Source: Thysanoteuthis rhombus
Taxonomy: Eukaryota > Mollusca > Cephalopoda > Oegopsida > Thysanoteuthidae
DNA: 64,000 nt
Assembly (NCBI GenBank): GCA_963457665.1
Contig: OY735220.1
Location: forward strand, 30,930,716 to 30,994,715
Direction of reading: 5' to 3'
This document shows positions 49,020-63,400 of this stretch, in pieces. The translations under genes were made by a program, and so were the position numbers. Below the pieces are notes generated by a model. It did not search any database. It had not been told where the DNA came from and saw only the letters and a list, made by a program, of their open reading frames with translations. How positions within the stretch are numbered: position 1 is the first letter of the stretch; every line of letters begins with the position of its first letter.

Positions 49020-49514
49020 AAGTTTTGTTCAGGTGAGAAGAATAATACCTTGGAGAAAAATTTTTGTTGTATGATACACTTCAGGGAAAAGATTCAGGTG
49101 TGGCACTTTGTCAGAGATATTGAGATAGCTACTCTCATGTGAAGCTGGTATGGTTAGGAGGTTGACACTAGATAGGTATAAGAAACAGCCAAGACCAAAA
49201 AGGGAGAAGAAACTCTTGCTAAAGATCAGGTATAGAATGACTCTAAGAAATACTGATTCTCTTTCAACTCATTGTACCCAACAGCCTTAGGAGTTATGCA
49301 AAATTAATAGAAGTCAGTATCCTTAAGTATTATGTAGTTCGTTAGAAATAATTTTTAAGTAAAGATTCAGGTGAAGTAAATGAGTAGAGGATTTACACAT
49401 AGCTGGTCTTAAACTTATGATACTCTCCAGTATATTTATTATATATAATTGTGTGTTCATATTCATCTATATTCAGCAAATAAAGGTCTATTTTGTTTAT
49501 GTGTACAATTTGGT

Positions 49515-49549
49515 GTGTGTATATATGTATACACACATATATATGTATG

Positions 49550-49621
<72 letters not shown>

Positions 49622-49633
49622 AATATATATATG
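49515..49633. repeat. (TA)n microsatellite
   Basis: Mixed TATG units followed by about 60 bp of pure TA. Confidence 0.9.
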
Positions 49634-49762
49634 TACACACTCATGTAAATATTTATCATCTTTTCATATGAATGTTTTTATAATAATGTATAAGTATCTA
49701 TTTATCTTTCTCACTGTATATTTATGTATACATATTTGTACTTATATTTACACTAATATATG

Positions 49763-49765
<3 letters not shown>

Positions 49766-49830
<65 letters not shown>
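49766..49830. repeat. (CA)n(TA)n microsatellite
   Basis: A (CA) run of about 16 units directly followed by about 15 TA units. Confidence 0.95.
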
Positions 49831-49831
<1 letters not shown>

Positions 49832-52800
49832 ATCTATCAATAAATATATATTAACATTTATATAAGTTCTGCTTAGTTTGGATCAATATATATTCGTGTG
49901 TGTGTATATATATATATACTTATATATGTATATATATGTGTGTGTATGTGTGTGTATGCGTATGTGTGTTGTGCATAAAAAAACATAAATGCTTACAGCA
50001 ATTAAAAAGCACTAGTAACAAACTATTCAGCCTAGATATCAATGATTTGAACTGGTTTTTCACTTCCTTAGTTTATATGTATTTTTTTTAGTAGTTTTAC
50101 TATATTTTACCAAACATATTTTGGTGATCGTAACATTTTTTCTGCTTATGCGTTTGGTTTATCAATTTCAAATAAATGCTACTTGCCAAGTTTGGCATTT
50201 CAATGTGGTTATTTTTCCAGTTTTTTCTTTGAAATTTGATTTATTATTTTTCATATTTCTCCCTCAGAGGTCTTCAAACTCTCTTATCTTTACTCTCTCA
50301 TTCTTCCATTAACTCTCTCTTTTAATTTTCCATTTCTCTTCATTATTCTTTGTCATATAAGTCCTCTATAAAAGCAATTACAATCAAGATGAAAGAAACA
50401 CTAGTCAAAAATTGATAATAGTTTAAAATGCTTCATCTAATAAATGATCAAATCAAGATAGTATGTCCTGTTCATATCTCCTTATTCTTTCTCAACTCTC
50501 TCTGTCTATTTTAATCTGATCTTATCATTTTCAAGGTATTCATTTCTCTTTAACCTTTATGTCTATATCAAGATATCTATTAATATTCTGGTCTCTTCAC
50601 AATATATCTATCTCACTCTGTTCATTTCTCTCTAACCCCCTCCTTAGCATGTGCTCCTCCCACATCTACCTCTTCACCTAGTTCTCTCTGAGATGAACCT
50701 TCTGGAAAAAAAGTCTTAGAATCCCTCCTACTCTCCCTCCTCCCTTGTTCATCTCTTGAAGCAGGTGTAAGGAAATACCTGCAGTGCCTAGCAGTCTGGG
50801 GTTCTATTTTGTCCTACCTCATCAAGATAACTCTGGAAGTCTGTAAAAACCCCACTCCTCCTGTTAGCAGTTCAGTATGTAACATCACAATAATGGATAT
50901 CACCTTCATTTACACCAGATATAAAGATCTCTTTTTAGCTCATAAAACAAAGTTATCTGACTGTATGCTAAAGAAAAGATACTTGATATGTTAGTAAGAA
51001 TGTTATTGAATATGCTAGAAAGTTAGAATTTCTTTTGATTTGATTGGCAGAATTTATCTAATGAGTTCTGCTATGATGAAAAATGATCGAGTGTTGCAGG
51101 TATTTTATAAGTATAAGAATTAGCACATGAGGAAATGCAATTTTCAGAATTATTTTTTAGAGGAAATTATACCTTATGAACATATGAAGATTCAAAATTG
51201 GAAGTTTAGATATCACAGCCTTCAGTTGTAGTCCTCTCCTTCCTCTGCTATGACTACTGCTGCCATCACCTTTACTCTGTTCATTATATTTGTAACTAAC
51301 TTTTAAATTCAAAAACAGTTTGAAACCTCTCCTAAATTCAATGGAACTCTTCAATGAAAAGAATTTAAAAAAAAAAGGAAATTGAATAGAATAGAAAATT
51401 TTGAAAAAAAAATTCACATACAGCTCGAAGGGAGGTAACTTAATTCACTAGTTATTGCCCTTGAAATTGAATTTAAAATTTTTTATATGAATTTAAGTGT
51501 AAAATAATTAGCTCAACACCTTTTTTATTATCTGATTCCAATTTTAAAATGAAAGCTGATCTAGATAAATCTGGCTTGACTATGAAATTTCAAAAGAATA
51601 TTAGGGTATACGATCAAAGTATATTTATTCAATTCCCCTATTCTGATACACAAAGTAAATAGTGTTCTTTTCTGTTTTCAGTACATTAGATTAATTTAGG
51701 AAGTAATGTGAAGTTTTAAAATAGTTACTAAAAAATGTCAAATAATGATAAATTGATGTGTAAAATATTGGTGGTATGAATTTGTTTGCTAGGTGCCTGA
51801 TAAGAAAGAATATGACTCTCTCCCAATATTAAGAAAAAAATAATTTTTACTGTTTAAAAATTCAAATTATTTATTTATCTAGATTATCTAAAATACTGAT
51901 ATGCCTGATTTTTTGCTTAATAGTCAAGTTGAGTAGCTCCTTTGGGTTGGATTTTGTTCTAACCAAGAATTATTCTTGCATCATTTTCAAGTTAGTCTGT
52001 ACAGCTTACTTGGCAGTTAGTCAAAATTTGAAGAATCTTGGTTACTGCCTACTCTTTTACTCAAGCAACTACTCTTATTTTACTCACGCATTTCTGAAAG
52101 CAGGCAAATATGAGTATAAGATTACTTTTCTAAAGTTTGTAGAATTCCAGATTAGGATTTTGTAGTCTCCTGGGTTACAGGTATTGTGAGACACCCAGTA
52201 ATATTCCCAAAAGAAAAAAAATGTTATAGGAAAATTAAATTCATTTTTACAAGGCTAAAAATAATAAAAATTTAAACATTTGCTTTGCATAATTTCTTGA
52301 AAACAAATTTCTCCAAAATATTTTTGAGTTCTTGAGAACATCAATTGCCATGAGAGCAAGTCTGTTTAATTGTTCTTGTGTCATCATTGATCTTTGCAGG
52401 GTTTCAACCAATAAAAACATTATTCATACATTGAAATTCGTATGACGTAACAAACCATCATACTACAAATATATGTGCAGTATATTAATTGAAGCCTTTT
52501 TTAAATAGATTATTTAGAGTGCTTATACTTTGACTCAGCATTTACTAATGAAATTACTTTTCACTTTATCTCTGGAGGCCTTCCAGCTGGCAGAGGCCCA
52601 GGGTCGCAGCCCTTAAAACTCATGTCTCAATCTGGCAGTGAGTCTGTATACTATGAAAAATTTTGATATATTTTAACAATTAAATCTCAACATAAAAAGT
52701 GATCATTTGAATAATGGCGTGAAAATAGTGATAAGTAATTGAAATTCCAATGTCAGGTTCTTTTTTTTTAGATAAATCCTATTGGTGCACTTTTCTCTTT

Positions 52801-53219
52801 GCAGATAACTTAAAACATTATGTTGGTTTTGAATTAGCTTTTCCTATTCTTGGTTAAAGTTTTGCCAGCCTGGCATTTCAGGTGGAATCTCAGAACTCTT
52901 GGCCTTTATTTTTCTCTCTCTAACACACAGAAAGAGCATATATGACACCGTAGTAACCTTGGATTTTATAGATTAAAGGAAGAAAGGAGAAAGAATTAGA
53001 ATTTAAATTTTGAAATAGTTTCTTTCAGATATAATTCCTTTAATTGAAAGTGAAATATAAAAGAATAGCATAAAAAGGTTATTTTTGAAATGGTAAAAGA
53101 ATATTTTACAGTGATGAAGGGTAAAGATTTGCAAGAAATAAAGTGAATAAAGATTTTTTTCTAATTTTACTCTTTTTTTAATCATTATACTAGCATAGTA
53201 CCCATCAAACATAATGGGA

Positions 53220-53335
53220 TCTTTACATATGGATCAGCACTTCTAGCTGGGATCCGTGCCCTCTATGTAGGATCAAAGTGGTGCTCCTAGCCCTTAGCCT
53301 AGGATTAAAGTGTAGTATCTGTGAACTCTAGCAGA
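53220..53335. repeat. Dispersed repeat, partner of 815-990
   Basis: ATGGATC(A/G)GCACTTCT at the start and a series of AGGATCA or AGGATTAAAGTG units are shared with 815-990. Confidence 0.5.
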
Positions 53336-53737
53336 GGTTATGGACAGATAAGCAACAAATAAATAAAAAAGGTCAAACTGTTTTTTATACTGATAGATTT
53401 TTCAAATTCTGAGATTTTTTCTGACAAAACTATTCTTTTTGAAAAATTTTACATAGATAATGCACTTATAAGATTGCATCCTCGTTAAAAAATCAAGCCA
53501 AGCAATTTTGTGCTGTATCAGTAACAAATGACCCTTTGGGAATTCTAGATACTGGAAGTAAAACCAGCATCTTTAGTAGTGTAGTCTATTTTGAAACTCT
53601 TTTCATATCCTCTATAACAGCAGAGATGATTTAAAGTACTTAATAGAGAAATGATATAAAAAATTAACTGAAATAAAGTTAATCAGGAATTCTATTCTCT
53701 CTAACTATATTCTTGATACACATAAGTCCAGCTGTGT

Positions 53738-53951
53738 ATTGCATATGCTGGACTATAAGACAAATGATTTGCAAGAATATTTGGAGGACTACTGCTCACT
53801 GCAACCTATCCAAGCCCCATAGCTGTCCATTTTGAGCTTCAGTAGACAGTCACACTGTCAGAGTACCAGTGCCTTGGACACAATTTTTTATTTGCATAGA
53901 TCTCTGTTTTTGAAAAATTAGATGTCCATTTTATATACCGGCATATATGGT
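53738..53951. mobile_element. MITE, second copy of the CGTATATGCTGG family
   Basis: Direct copy of 45021-45226. Both carry GACTATAAGACAAATG-like sequence, ATCCAAGCCCCA and TTTTATATACC(A/G)GCATATA. Confidence 0.65.
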
Positions 53952-54339
53952 ACTTGAATTTAGGTTAATGATAAGAAAATTATCAAATCCTGAAAAAAAA
54001 TTAATAAAATATTCATCAAGGATAAATTCATGCATACAATTAGAAAAAAACTCTGCAATGAGAAAAATGCTAGATGCTATCATATGATGCAAATTTTATT
54101 TGGGAGCAGAAGCTTTCAAGAACTGTGATTGTCAAACTCCATAAGATATAGTTATGAATATATTACTATTTTATCAGCCTTATATCCAATTACATCTTTT
54201 TCCTTAACTTATCAATAAAATCCTGCTATATATACAGTCAGTACCTCATCAGCTCTTTCACTGGCAAGAATATATAGCTAGGAAGACTGGAATTCAGAAG
54301 TGAAGGGGTGTAAATAAACTAAGGGTCACTAATCCATAG

Positions 54340-54590
54340 GAAAACTTAAATGGCAATCGGCTGGTCATGTTGCAAGAATGTCAGACGACCGCTGGACATC
54401 ATGACTCTTAATGTGGATCCCCAGAGATCACAAGCTAAACAGGGGCCAACAAAATATAAGATGGCATGACAAACTAGATAAGTTCAGAATGTACTGGTTC
54501 CATGCCACCCATGATAGAGAGGTCTGGTGAATCTTGGGGAAGGTTTATGTGCAACGATGGACGCTAAAAGGCTGATGATGATATATACAT
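54340..54590 (+). mobile_element. LINE (RTE-like) 3' end
   Basis: CTGGTCATGTTGCAAGAATG encodes the GHVARM motif of LINE 3' ends. AACTAGATAAGTTCAGAATG and ATAGAGAGGTCTGG match the reverse complement of 9165-9375. It ends GGCTGATGATGATATA. 5'-truncated. Confidence 0.7.
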
Positions 54591-55934
54591 TTAAAAAATA
54601 TAGGTGCTGGATAGCAGGTGAATCTCACAAGCCATTGTTCAATCCTTACTGAGTTCCAGTATCTGTAGGCAAAGACTACATCAGGGGACAAAAACAGTAC
54701 TCAGGAGCAGTCATGCTCCATTCGAGGGAAGGGCATAGTTATTATTTAAAGGGCATTATAATCTACAGGATATTTTGCACCCCTTCATATCTATGCCCAG
54801 GCGGCAACTATACCCCCTCTGGCTATGCCTCTTCCTACTCTTATTCCCTCTCATTTGACGTTGTGCTTGACTAAACTAAGCTTAGCCTATATATATATAT
54901 ATATATATCTGAAAGTAAAACATTCTTATAAAAAGCTTTTATTAGCAGAAATGCTGTAAAGTGAAAAATCTATTACCATTAATTCATATGAGAAAATTTG
55001 TGAGCGTTCTCAGATCCCCAAGATGGTGATGATGGTGTGTTAGGCTGTGGGGTTGGAGTAGGTGAGAAGTACAGGATGTTAGGGCTGTAGGATAGAGTGG
55101 AAGATGGTCTGCACTGTCTCTTTAACAGCTTGCTGAAAAACAAACGCTATATGTTATTTCTGCTTTTTGCTATTTTTATAAAAGCAAAAAAGTGGCTTGA
55201 AGCAAACTTTCGAAAGGTCAGGGATACACATGTATATTGCCTAGATTTTACACATAATTCTCATCAAAGTTCCATGAATTTCTCAATACACAGCTCTAAT
55301 GACTGCTTTTATTCCTTATCATTATATAAAGCTCAAAGTGAATGGAGAAGGCATTCAATGAAAATCAGAACCAATACTCTATGAGATATGAGGTACATAG
55401 ATACTAATCTGAAAAAATGTGGTACGAATAATCTTGGGTCTTTTGGTTTTTCTGGATACTTGTGTACTTTCTCACCAGTTTTATGCCCAAGAGACAAATG
55501 CAACATATCCAAACATGAGTATTATTAATGTGCAATGATCGTTTATGACTATTGTATGGGGATTGTGAAATATAAAACCCTTTGTTAGAATAGTGAGTCT
55601 TTATTAGTGAATGAGTTTTCTGTAATAACTCTAAATAGAAACATTTTCATGAAACCTAACAAACAAAAAGCTTAATTACCTAAATATAAAAATAGGTGAA
55701 TCTTCATTCATGGAATTTTTTTCTGCATTACTTTCTGTTTGTCCATTGATTAGAGAGAAAAGTTCTAAGAAAAAAAACATCTATTGCACAATGTCAGTAT
55801 TCTCCTGAATGTTTGAGATAAGATTCAGATAAAATTGTTCTATCTCTATTTCAGGATTCAAATAAGTAAGAATAAAGAACATTCTTCTGAAGATATTTTT
55901 TTTATCAATGAGTCATTTATAATATAACATATAA

Positions 55935-56065
55935 GCACTAATGATATAATATTCATAAGTGTACTCGTCTCATAAACCATGAACAGTAGGCTCAGTCTTT
56001 TATAAGTAATTTGAAAATGCTAATATCAAAGAAGGCTAATCATAACTATGTCTATCACAGTAGCA
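55935..56065 (+). repeat. SINE-like fragment
   Basis: GTAGGCTCAGTCTTTTATAAG, then ATATCAAAGAAGGCTAATC and ATAACTATGTCTAT match the family at 41285 in decayed form. Confidence 0.35.
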
Positions 56066-59000
56066 GCCCCTTTCCTTTTTTATCCTGTTATTAAACTACT
56101 CAAGTTATTTTCTCTCCTCTCTCTTCTCACCCTTTTTTTAAAAGTACCTAACTCTCTTTTCTCCCCAATCCCTTTGTACTGTGACTGTCACACATAGCAT
56201 CAATACCAGCTATCAGTCAAACCTGATGTTGCACTCTTATGATAAATGTCAGCAAAGCGACAAGTCATGGACTCGTACAAATGATAATATGTCACTTGGG
56301 ACATTCTTTTTAGTTTATATTCTCTTGGTCATTTATCAAATTAGATTGTGACTTTTCTGAATGATTGAGATTTATATCTTGGTTTCTTAAATTAACATTG
56401 ATGATGACTGAGTTACTCCTACTTACCATCACCACAATTCCATGGACCTCACCACCACAATCACATATAATAATAAATAACTTGCATTATAACAAGAGAA
56501 TGAATTATCATAATTTACAATGCATTTAACCTTTCATGTTTCTTACATAAAGAGAACATTGCTAACATTTTTTCAATTCTTTCTGCATACTTGGTTTTAT
56601 CCATTTCTATGGCATTTCATAATTATATCTAGTGAAAAATTCAAGTTGACTGGTAAACTTTCATTTCATTAAGACTTGATGTTGAAACTAGTGATGGAAA
56701 TGGGTTTTGGGAACCAGGTAAATGGTAATGTCTCTATTAGTGAACAATGAACATTAAAAAAACCTGGCAATTGAGAAGTTGGTGTATGCTGTATCCTCTC
56801 CATCTCCACCACTGGTTAAGACTGACAAATGGCCACTATATCATTGGATAGCATGTAATTTTATTTTTGCTTATATATCTCTATTATATTTTACTTTCTT
56901 TATCTTTTTTCACTGGTTACTGTCACATTTTAAGAGACAAACTAACGTTGTCTTTCTGATGAAAACCAGTTACATTAGCATATTTTTTCATAAATAACTC
57001 CTAAAACTTAATCATTTCATTTTTAGCCATCATAATTATCATCTACTTATACTATACACCATGTGATAGTCTATTTTTTCTCGATGTGATATTTATCAAG
57101 GAAGATAACTATAAAATACTAGTTGTAGAGTAACCTCCCTTATTTTTTTTTACATTAAAAAATTACTTAAGTTGAACATGAACAATAAAATGCAAAGCAG
57201 CATAATGTTTTAGATATTTTTTAAGTACAGTGTAATTGTAAAATTATTCAAATGTTACCATTATTTTTGAGGACATGGGTGATGTAGTAAATCATAAAAG
57301 TGAAATATAAAAGAAATATTGATAAGTATACATAGTTTATTTTGTGTTTTTTGAGTGTACAAAAAAAATTGATGATTTATGCAAGCAAGTTGCTCTTTGA
57401 GAAATCTATGAATATAAAGCAGAGGAACAATTTCTGTAAAATTTTCTGGTTTAGTTTTTGCTGTGGAGGATATAAGTAGACTTATAATCAATAGAACAAG
57501 AGATAGTTAAAAGAGGAGACAGTGTAAGGGTAACGCAACCATGGAAGTTTGAAATGTTTGATATTTGATCTGAAGTTTTAGAGGCTGATTGTTGTAAAAG
57601 ATAATTTTACAATATTGCTTTTGAAAAGAAAAAACTGGAATTGGTCATACCATTTAGGTATGGGTATCTTCACACTATAATTTTGAAATGAGTTTTTTTC
57701 CTCTTGGTTATGTGTATCTAATTAGGTTGTCTTTATACAAACGTATTGAAAAAACAGGTTCAACTCTTAACTTTATAAACTGCTTGAAATTGGCTCTTCA
57801 ATGAATAGAATTAAAAATAGTGGAACTCTATAGGGAAAATTTTTTCAAAAATTTCTAAAAGGTGAAAGGGGATGGTTTTATAGTCATTTCCCTTGAAAAT
57901 AACATTCTATTTTTATCTATATGAATTCAAGAGTTGGTATGATCATAACAGACAGCCCAACTTGCAGCGATAGCTTTACAGCTTTATTGGCAAGGATTGA
58001 TATTCTCATAATCTAATACAAACATATTCATATTACAAATTTTTGAGTAATCTTTTTTAGTTTCATAGACAAATCTCTCTTAGTTCATGTTGTCATATAA
58101 GTGGAATGGTAAAAATAATGTGTTTAATGTTTAATGTTATAACTATTGAATTTAAGGGTATTCCATAATTTGCTCCCATATGGTATGGTTTTTGACAGCT
58201 TTAGGTGTTTTATATCTTCCATAGCCTTCCAAAGAGAATAGTGCAAATCCTTTATGTTTTCATGTATAACTATAGGAGTGTTTTTCTCACATTTTTAACA
58301 CATTAACAGAATTATCTTTCTCTCTAGATGGAAATTATTTTGATATCAAAACAGAAATAAGCAAACAATAACTTATCATAGTAAGTTTCTCTCTTGTTTT
58401 CATCTAAATCTGTTTCATAATTCTGGTAATATGATACACAGTTTTCCCTCACCAACTAAAAGGAGAGCATTTCTATAAAAACTTTTGGTAAGCAAATATG
58501 GTGTAAGTAAAAGGAGCAATTACTATAAATTTATGTAGGGAAGATTTTTGAGCATTCCCAGATCCCCAAAATGCAGATGATAGTTTGTTAGGATGAGTAA
58601 GCAGAGGTTGGGGTGGTGGTAAGTACAGGAGATCAGGGTTTAGCTGAGAGAGAAAGAAGGTGTGTGCTACTGCTATCATGGTTCGCTATAAAATAAATAC
58701 CGACACTATTTTTGTTGTTCGCATTTTTTTCATGGTGGTGAAAATGTGGCATAAAGTGAATTGTTGAAAAGCAGGGAATACCTGTTTTGTCATATCTTTG
58801 GATATTGTCGGCATTGATATCAGGGTAGTTCAGAATTTGCTGTGGAGTTTGAAGTGTATGTGAAGTCCAGTTTTTAAAACTTTTATGCATAGTGATAAAA
58901 GAATTGAATTAAGCCCAAATAAATATGTTTTTGTTTCATATCCATTTTCAAAGGCATAATCAGCATAACTCCAACTCATATTAAGCACACATCTATTCAT

Positions 59001-60291
59001 TAAAGTAAATTCATGTACTTATTGTGTCCAAGTGATATGAATATATAAGTTTTAGAGCACTATACAGGTGCCTACATAAGCAACTGTAAAATCACTATTA
59101 AAATAGATTATTTCTTAATTTTGGATAAATTAATCATGTATTCTATACAGCTTTGGTTCCAGATATTTCAACCTATGCAATGTCCTCCAAGAGATTCACT
59201 ATTAATCATTTCCCGTGTATTTTTACCGATTTCTTCCTCAAAATTTTCAATCCACGATTTGTTCTGTTGTAGAAAAGGTAGATGAACTGGCTGGGAAATA
59301 TTTGGTGGGAGTTTCATTTTTTCATTTTGCTTGGGAGAAAATTTAGTTTGTATTACTAGTACTCTCTCAAATTTATCATGAGTACCATACTGTGCTTGGC
59401 TAATGGCTACTTCTTATACTATAAGTGCGACAAACAAAGGAGGAAGAGGAGGGAAGAAAAGAAAAGTAGTTTAATGAGAGAGTAAGGATGGAGAGGGGAG
59501 AAAAGAAAGGTAGTTTAGGGTGGTTCTCATTATATATAAGATAATTTCAAGTATTATTTGTAAATTTGGCATTACTAGTATTTTACCATTAAAAACATCT
59601 AAAACAAAAAATCTGGAATTAAGCAGAAGTTGGGAAAAAACATGGGAGATGATTTGAAATTTGAATTTACTTTTCCTTATCATGTACATTATAGAAACAA
59701 ACTAGAATTTTTAAGGGCTTTTATTGAAAAGAAAATTGCAAATTTTTTGAAAGATCTCTCAAATTAAAGAGTATAAATTGACATTAGGAATAATGTAAAA
59801 TTGAATAAATGTTACATAATAGCGATATATACCTATGCAAAAGAGAAAAAAATTGTTTGCTTCTTGACAACAGTGAATGGGAAAATCTTGCTCGCAATGC
59901 TTATGCTCTGAGTACTAAACCTGGACCACTTGTTTAAAAAAATCATCTGTAAGATTGTTAAATATTCTATATATATCACAGGATTTGTTGCGAGGTTCCT
60001 ATTTAAAAAAGATTGGTATATGATTAACTTTTAAATTCATTCTAGTAATAAAAAATAATTGAAGGGAAGTAACTCCCACCTGTTTTTTTGGTAATTTTTC
60101 AGTTCACAAAAGAGTCCTATTTTTTAATTCTATCAATTGTAGAGCTACACAGGGGTTTATTAATCTAAGAGTTGAAGAATACAAAACAGATACACATTTT
60201 ACTGAAATTATTGATACATTGTATTCTTTTTTTTGTTTTATGTGTATAATTTTGGTAACAACTTTTCAATCAACCTTTTTTTTTGTTGCAG

Positions 60292-60414
60292 AGTGGAGAA
60301 TGGATACAAGTTCGCGTGCACCAAATGGAGCCCGATATCATGGATATTGGGACCAACCTGGAAGAAGCCCGTCAATTACACCAAGAACACATAGGCCTCC
60401 TTAGCCAGCTCAAG
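60292..60414 (+). CDS. CCDC141: CCDC141-like gene, second coding exon (first repeat, 123 nt)
   Basis: Acceptor TTTTTTGTTGCAG ends at 60291; donor GTAAGA starts at 60415. Phase 0-0, 41 codons. SGEWIQVRVHQMEPDIMDIG continues directly from AILR of the previous exon and corresponds to [20 protein letters not shown] of vertebrate CCDC141; LHQEHIGLLSQLK corresponds to LHDHELLLAKLK. The match in order and spacing is strong. The following exons lie beyond the window: no continuing spectrin-like frame was found in 60415-64000. Length, phase and W/G/L/H spacing equal those of two SESTD1 exons. Confidence 0.9.
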
Positions 60415-63400
60415 GTAAGAACTCTTTTGCATTACTTGAATTACTTCCTTGCTTGCTTTCTTTTAGTAAGAGCCATTGCTAAAACCTGAAAAAGAGTGAA
60501 GATTCACTGTCATTTGTTAATCACTTCAACAAAGATTTTAGTGTTTTTCTTAAAGCAAATTTATTTCTGTACTTAATAACATAGCAAGCAGTCAGCGCCA
60601 TCTAAAATTTACTCATCTTTCTGATACACATCATATATGTTTATGTATACAAAGGAAATTGTTAATTGTAATCATAGATAATATCATAAAATGGTTATGA
60701 ATTATGAATTATCAACAAATATTCATTTTTTACAATGTAAAGTTGTTTGTAACAGTGAATTTAATAACATATCAATGAATTTAAGTTTATAGCAATAAAT
60801 GTAAATTGTTCCAAATTCTACATCCTTTGCTAAATATTATCGGCTGGGTATTTTTATCTAAAGACCCTATCTCAATGATCACAATAAGTGGTTTTCTCTG
60901 TATATAATGTGTGTCTTTGCAATGCATATATGTGTGTGTGCATGTATATATATAAATAAAGTATCAATTTTGAAAGGATTATGGCTATCAACAGAGTTCA
61001 AATTTAAGCTGTGGTGGCTCATGTTCTCCTCTTTCCATTAATGCTCCTGGGAAAGATATAAATTCTTTTCTCTCTGAGCTCTGTCCCAGCACCAGATATT
61101 TTGACAAAATACCTTGTCAGTGGCATACCAATAGTTGCCAGAGAAGAGAGTAGGTTAGTGAGCATACAGGCAAATTTAGTAAAATTTAAATAAAGAAAAT
61201 AATAATTCCTAACTTTTGGCAGCATGAAATCTTTCAAAGGTTTCAAGTAGACACATTAACTCTTAAATTCATTAAAAAATAAATTAAATGCTTATATCAA
61301 GAGGAATAACTGCTGATCAAAGTTACCCCCCCCCACTTTAAGATTCAGGTGAATTTTTATATTCATTTTTTATTCTATCTGACTTAGTAAATTAAAAAAA
61401 AACATATCTTCTCTAGGGATGAGCTCCACTGTCAATAAGGAGTGGTACCAAGTGAGTTACAAATTTGATGGTAGAGTTAGATATGAAAAAAAGAAATCAT
61501 GATAAATGATACTGTTAAAAATTTGAAAAAATATCATGATTTATCATAAGAAATACCTATTGATTTTATAGAGTAGTGCAGAGGTTTTCAAACTAGGGTT
61601 CTCTACTCCTAGATTATTGGGGGTCACAGAAATAATTGAAAATTATTCAAAAACAAAAATTATGCAAGTTTTTTTTATCTCTATACAAAAATGTACTCCT
61701 TCTAGTGCTAATTATTTATGTAAAATGACTGTTCACTAATTTTTTAAAAAATCCCGTTTTTGTTATGTTAAAGTAATTCATTTTTAAAAAGTAATCTTTT
61801 TAGCATAATAAACACTATAAAGCATAGATTGTAAATGTGTTGAAATTTTTGAAAATTTATTGGTCTTTATTAGTTTATATGTTTACTTGCTGTTAGATTA
61901 TGACTATTACAATTAGTGAATTTGAGAAGCCCAGGAGTAGAGTATAGAAAGACAATTTTATGTAGATGAGGAAAGTACATTTGGTTATATATTGAAACGC
62001 ATGCTAAGTGATCTAAGAATTTAAAGAGCTTTTCGTATTTATCAGACTTTTTTTTATAATCATTAATCTTATCTCCGTGAAAGAATTTCAAATATGTTCG
62101 AAGAAGTTCTACCCTGCCTCTCTGGAAAAAATGAATGATTCATTCAATACCTTTCATTAACCACTTCATTTTAAAATCAGTTTGAACAAAGATATTATTA
62201 CCTGCATTCATATTAGAAGTGAAAAAATAAAGCTATTGGTGGACTTATTTAAAACATTTTACTACACTAATATGATAAAATCTATAGGATTGGTTATTTC
62301 TTGTCACTTTTATGTCATTTGATACCCCAGAAATTTGGTTTACAGAAAGTATTTGAGTATTTAATCACAAGACCATCAAATGAATTTTCTCACATCATTC
62401 TCAGCACAGTTTAAAAAGGAAAGTTTCATGTTAAAAAATGTACCCAAATGAAATATTTTCTGAAGAAACACCTGAAGAATGACTTTGTTTGGCTCAAGTA
62501 GACTATAAAATAAAAGACAACAATATTCAAGAAGATTGGTTTATTTGGAGTGTTTCAAAATGTCTGAACAATCCTCATTTCTGTTTGCTTGTCTCCTTGT
62601 TCAATAAAATATTGATGTCCAACAAGAACACTGCAAAGAATCACTTTTAATCTCTTTGATATTTAGTAAATGTAATCTTATCAGCTTGTAAAATAACTGC
62701 AAAACATTTCTGTAATTCTCATGAATCATCTACCCACCCTCCCTCCTATTCAGGCAAAACAGTGTTAAATTTTGGGCAAAACCATGTAAAATTTCAGGTA
62801 AATCAAGCCCTCTGCCCCACCTTAATGGAAGAGTTCCCATTCGCCAATGCTCTGCCACCTTGAAATGATGTTCACTTGAACAGGCTTTTCTGAAATCTGA
62901 TCTGTGCTTAGTCTCAACAAGTTCTGAGGTTCAACATGTATGCCAAGATATTATTCTGCCAACCTTGCAACTATCTCACCAATACAGATGCTTTATGTTT
63001 TCTCTAACATATCAACCAAGGAGTGTGTATGAATTGTAAGTCTGCATGAAGGTGAATAAACTTAGGCCTCAAGTCTTATGGTGTTATTCTAGAGTCAGTC
63101 AATCAGCAGCCGACATTGGAATGTTGCAGCAGTGTTTCAAGAAGTATATATTTCTCAAAGAACATCGTAAGATAGATAATTCTTGGATGGCCGATGCCCA
63201 AAATACCTTGTTTCCATGGCGATATGTTGGTACCAAACAAATTGGTATTTGAGAAAGCAGGGTGGTGGGGATATCTGCAGATCCTATCTCTCTTCAAGAA
63301 TACCTTCACTTACCACTGGCAATGGGAGGATAGTGAGAAGGGGGTGCAACAGGCAGAGTAGAGAGAAATTGTCAGTTGGTAGTAGGTAGGAGGTAGGTAC

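Noticed and set aside
58473-58890. Two overlapping minus-strand frames
   Set aside because: No motifs and no splice context; consistent with chance in AT-rich DNA.
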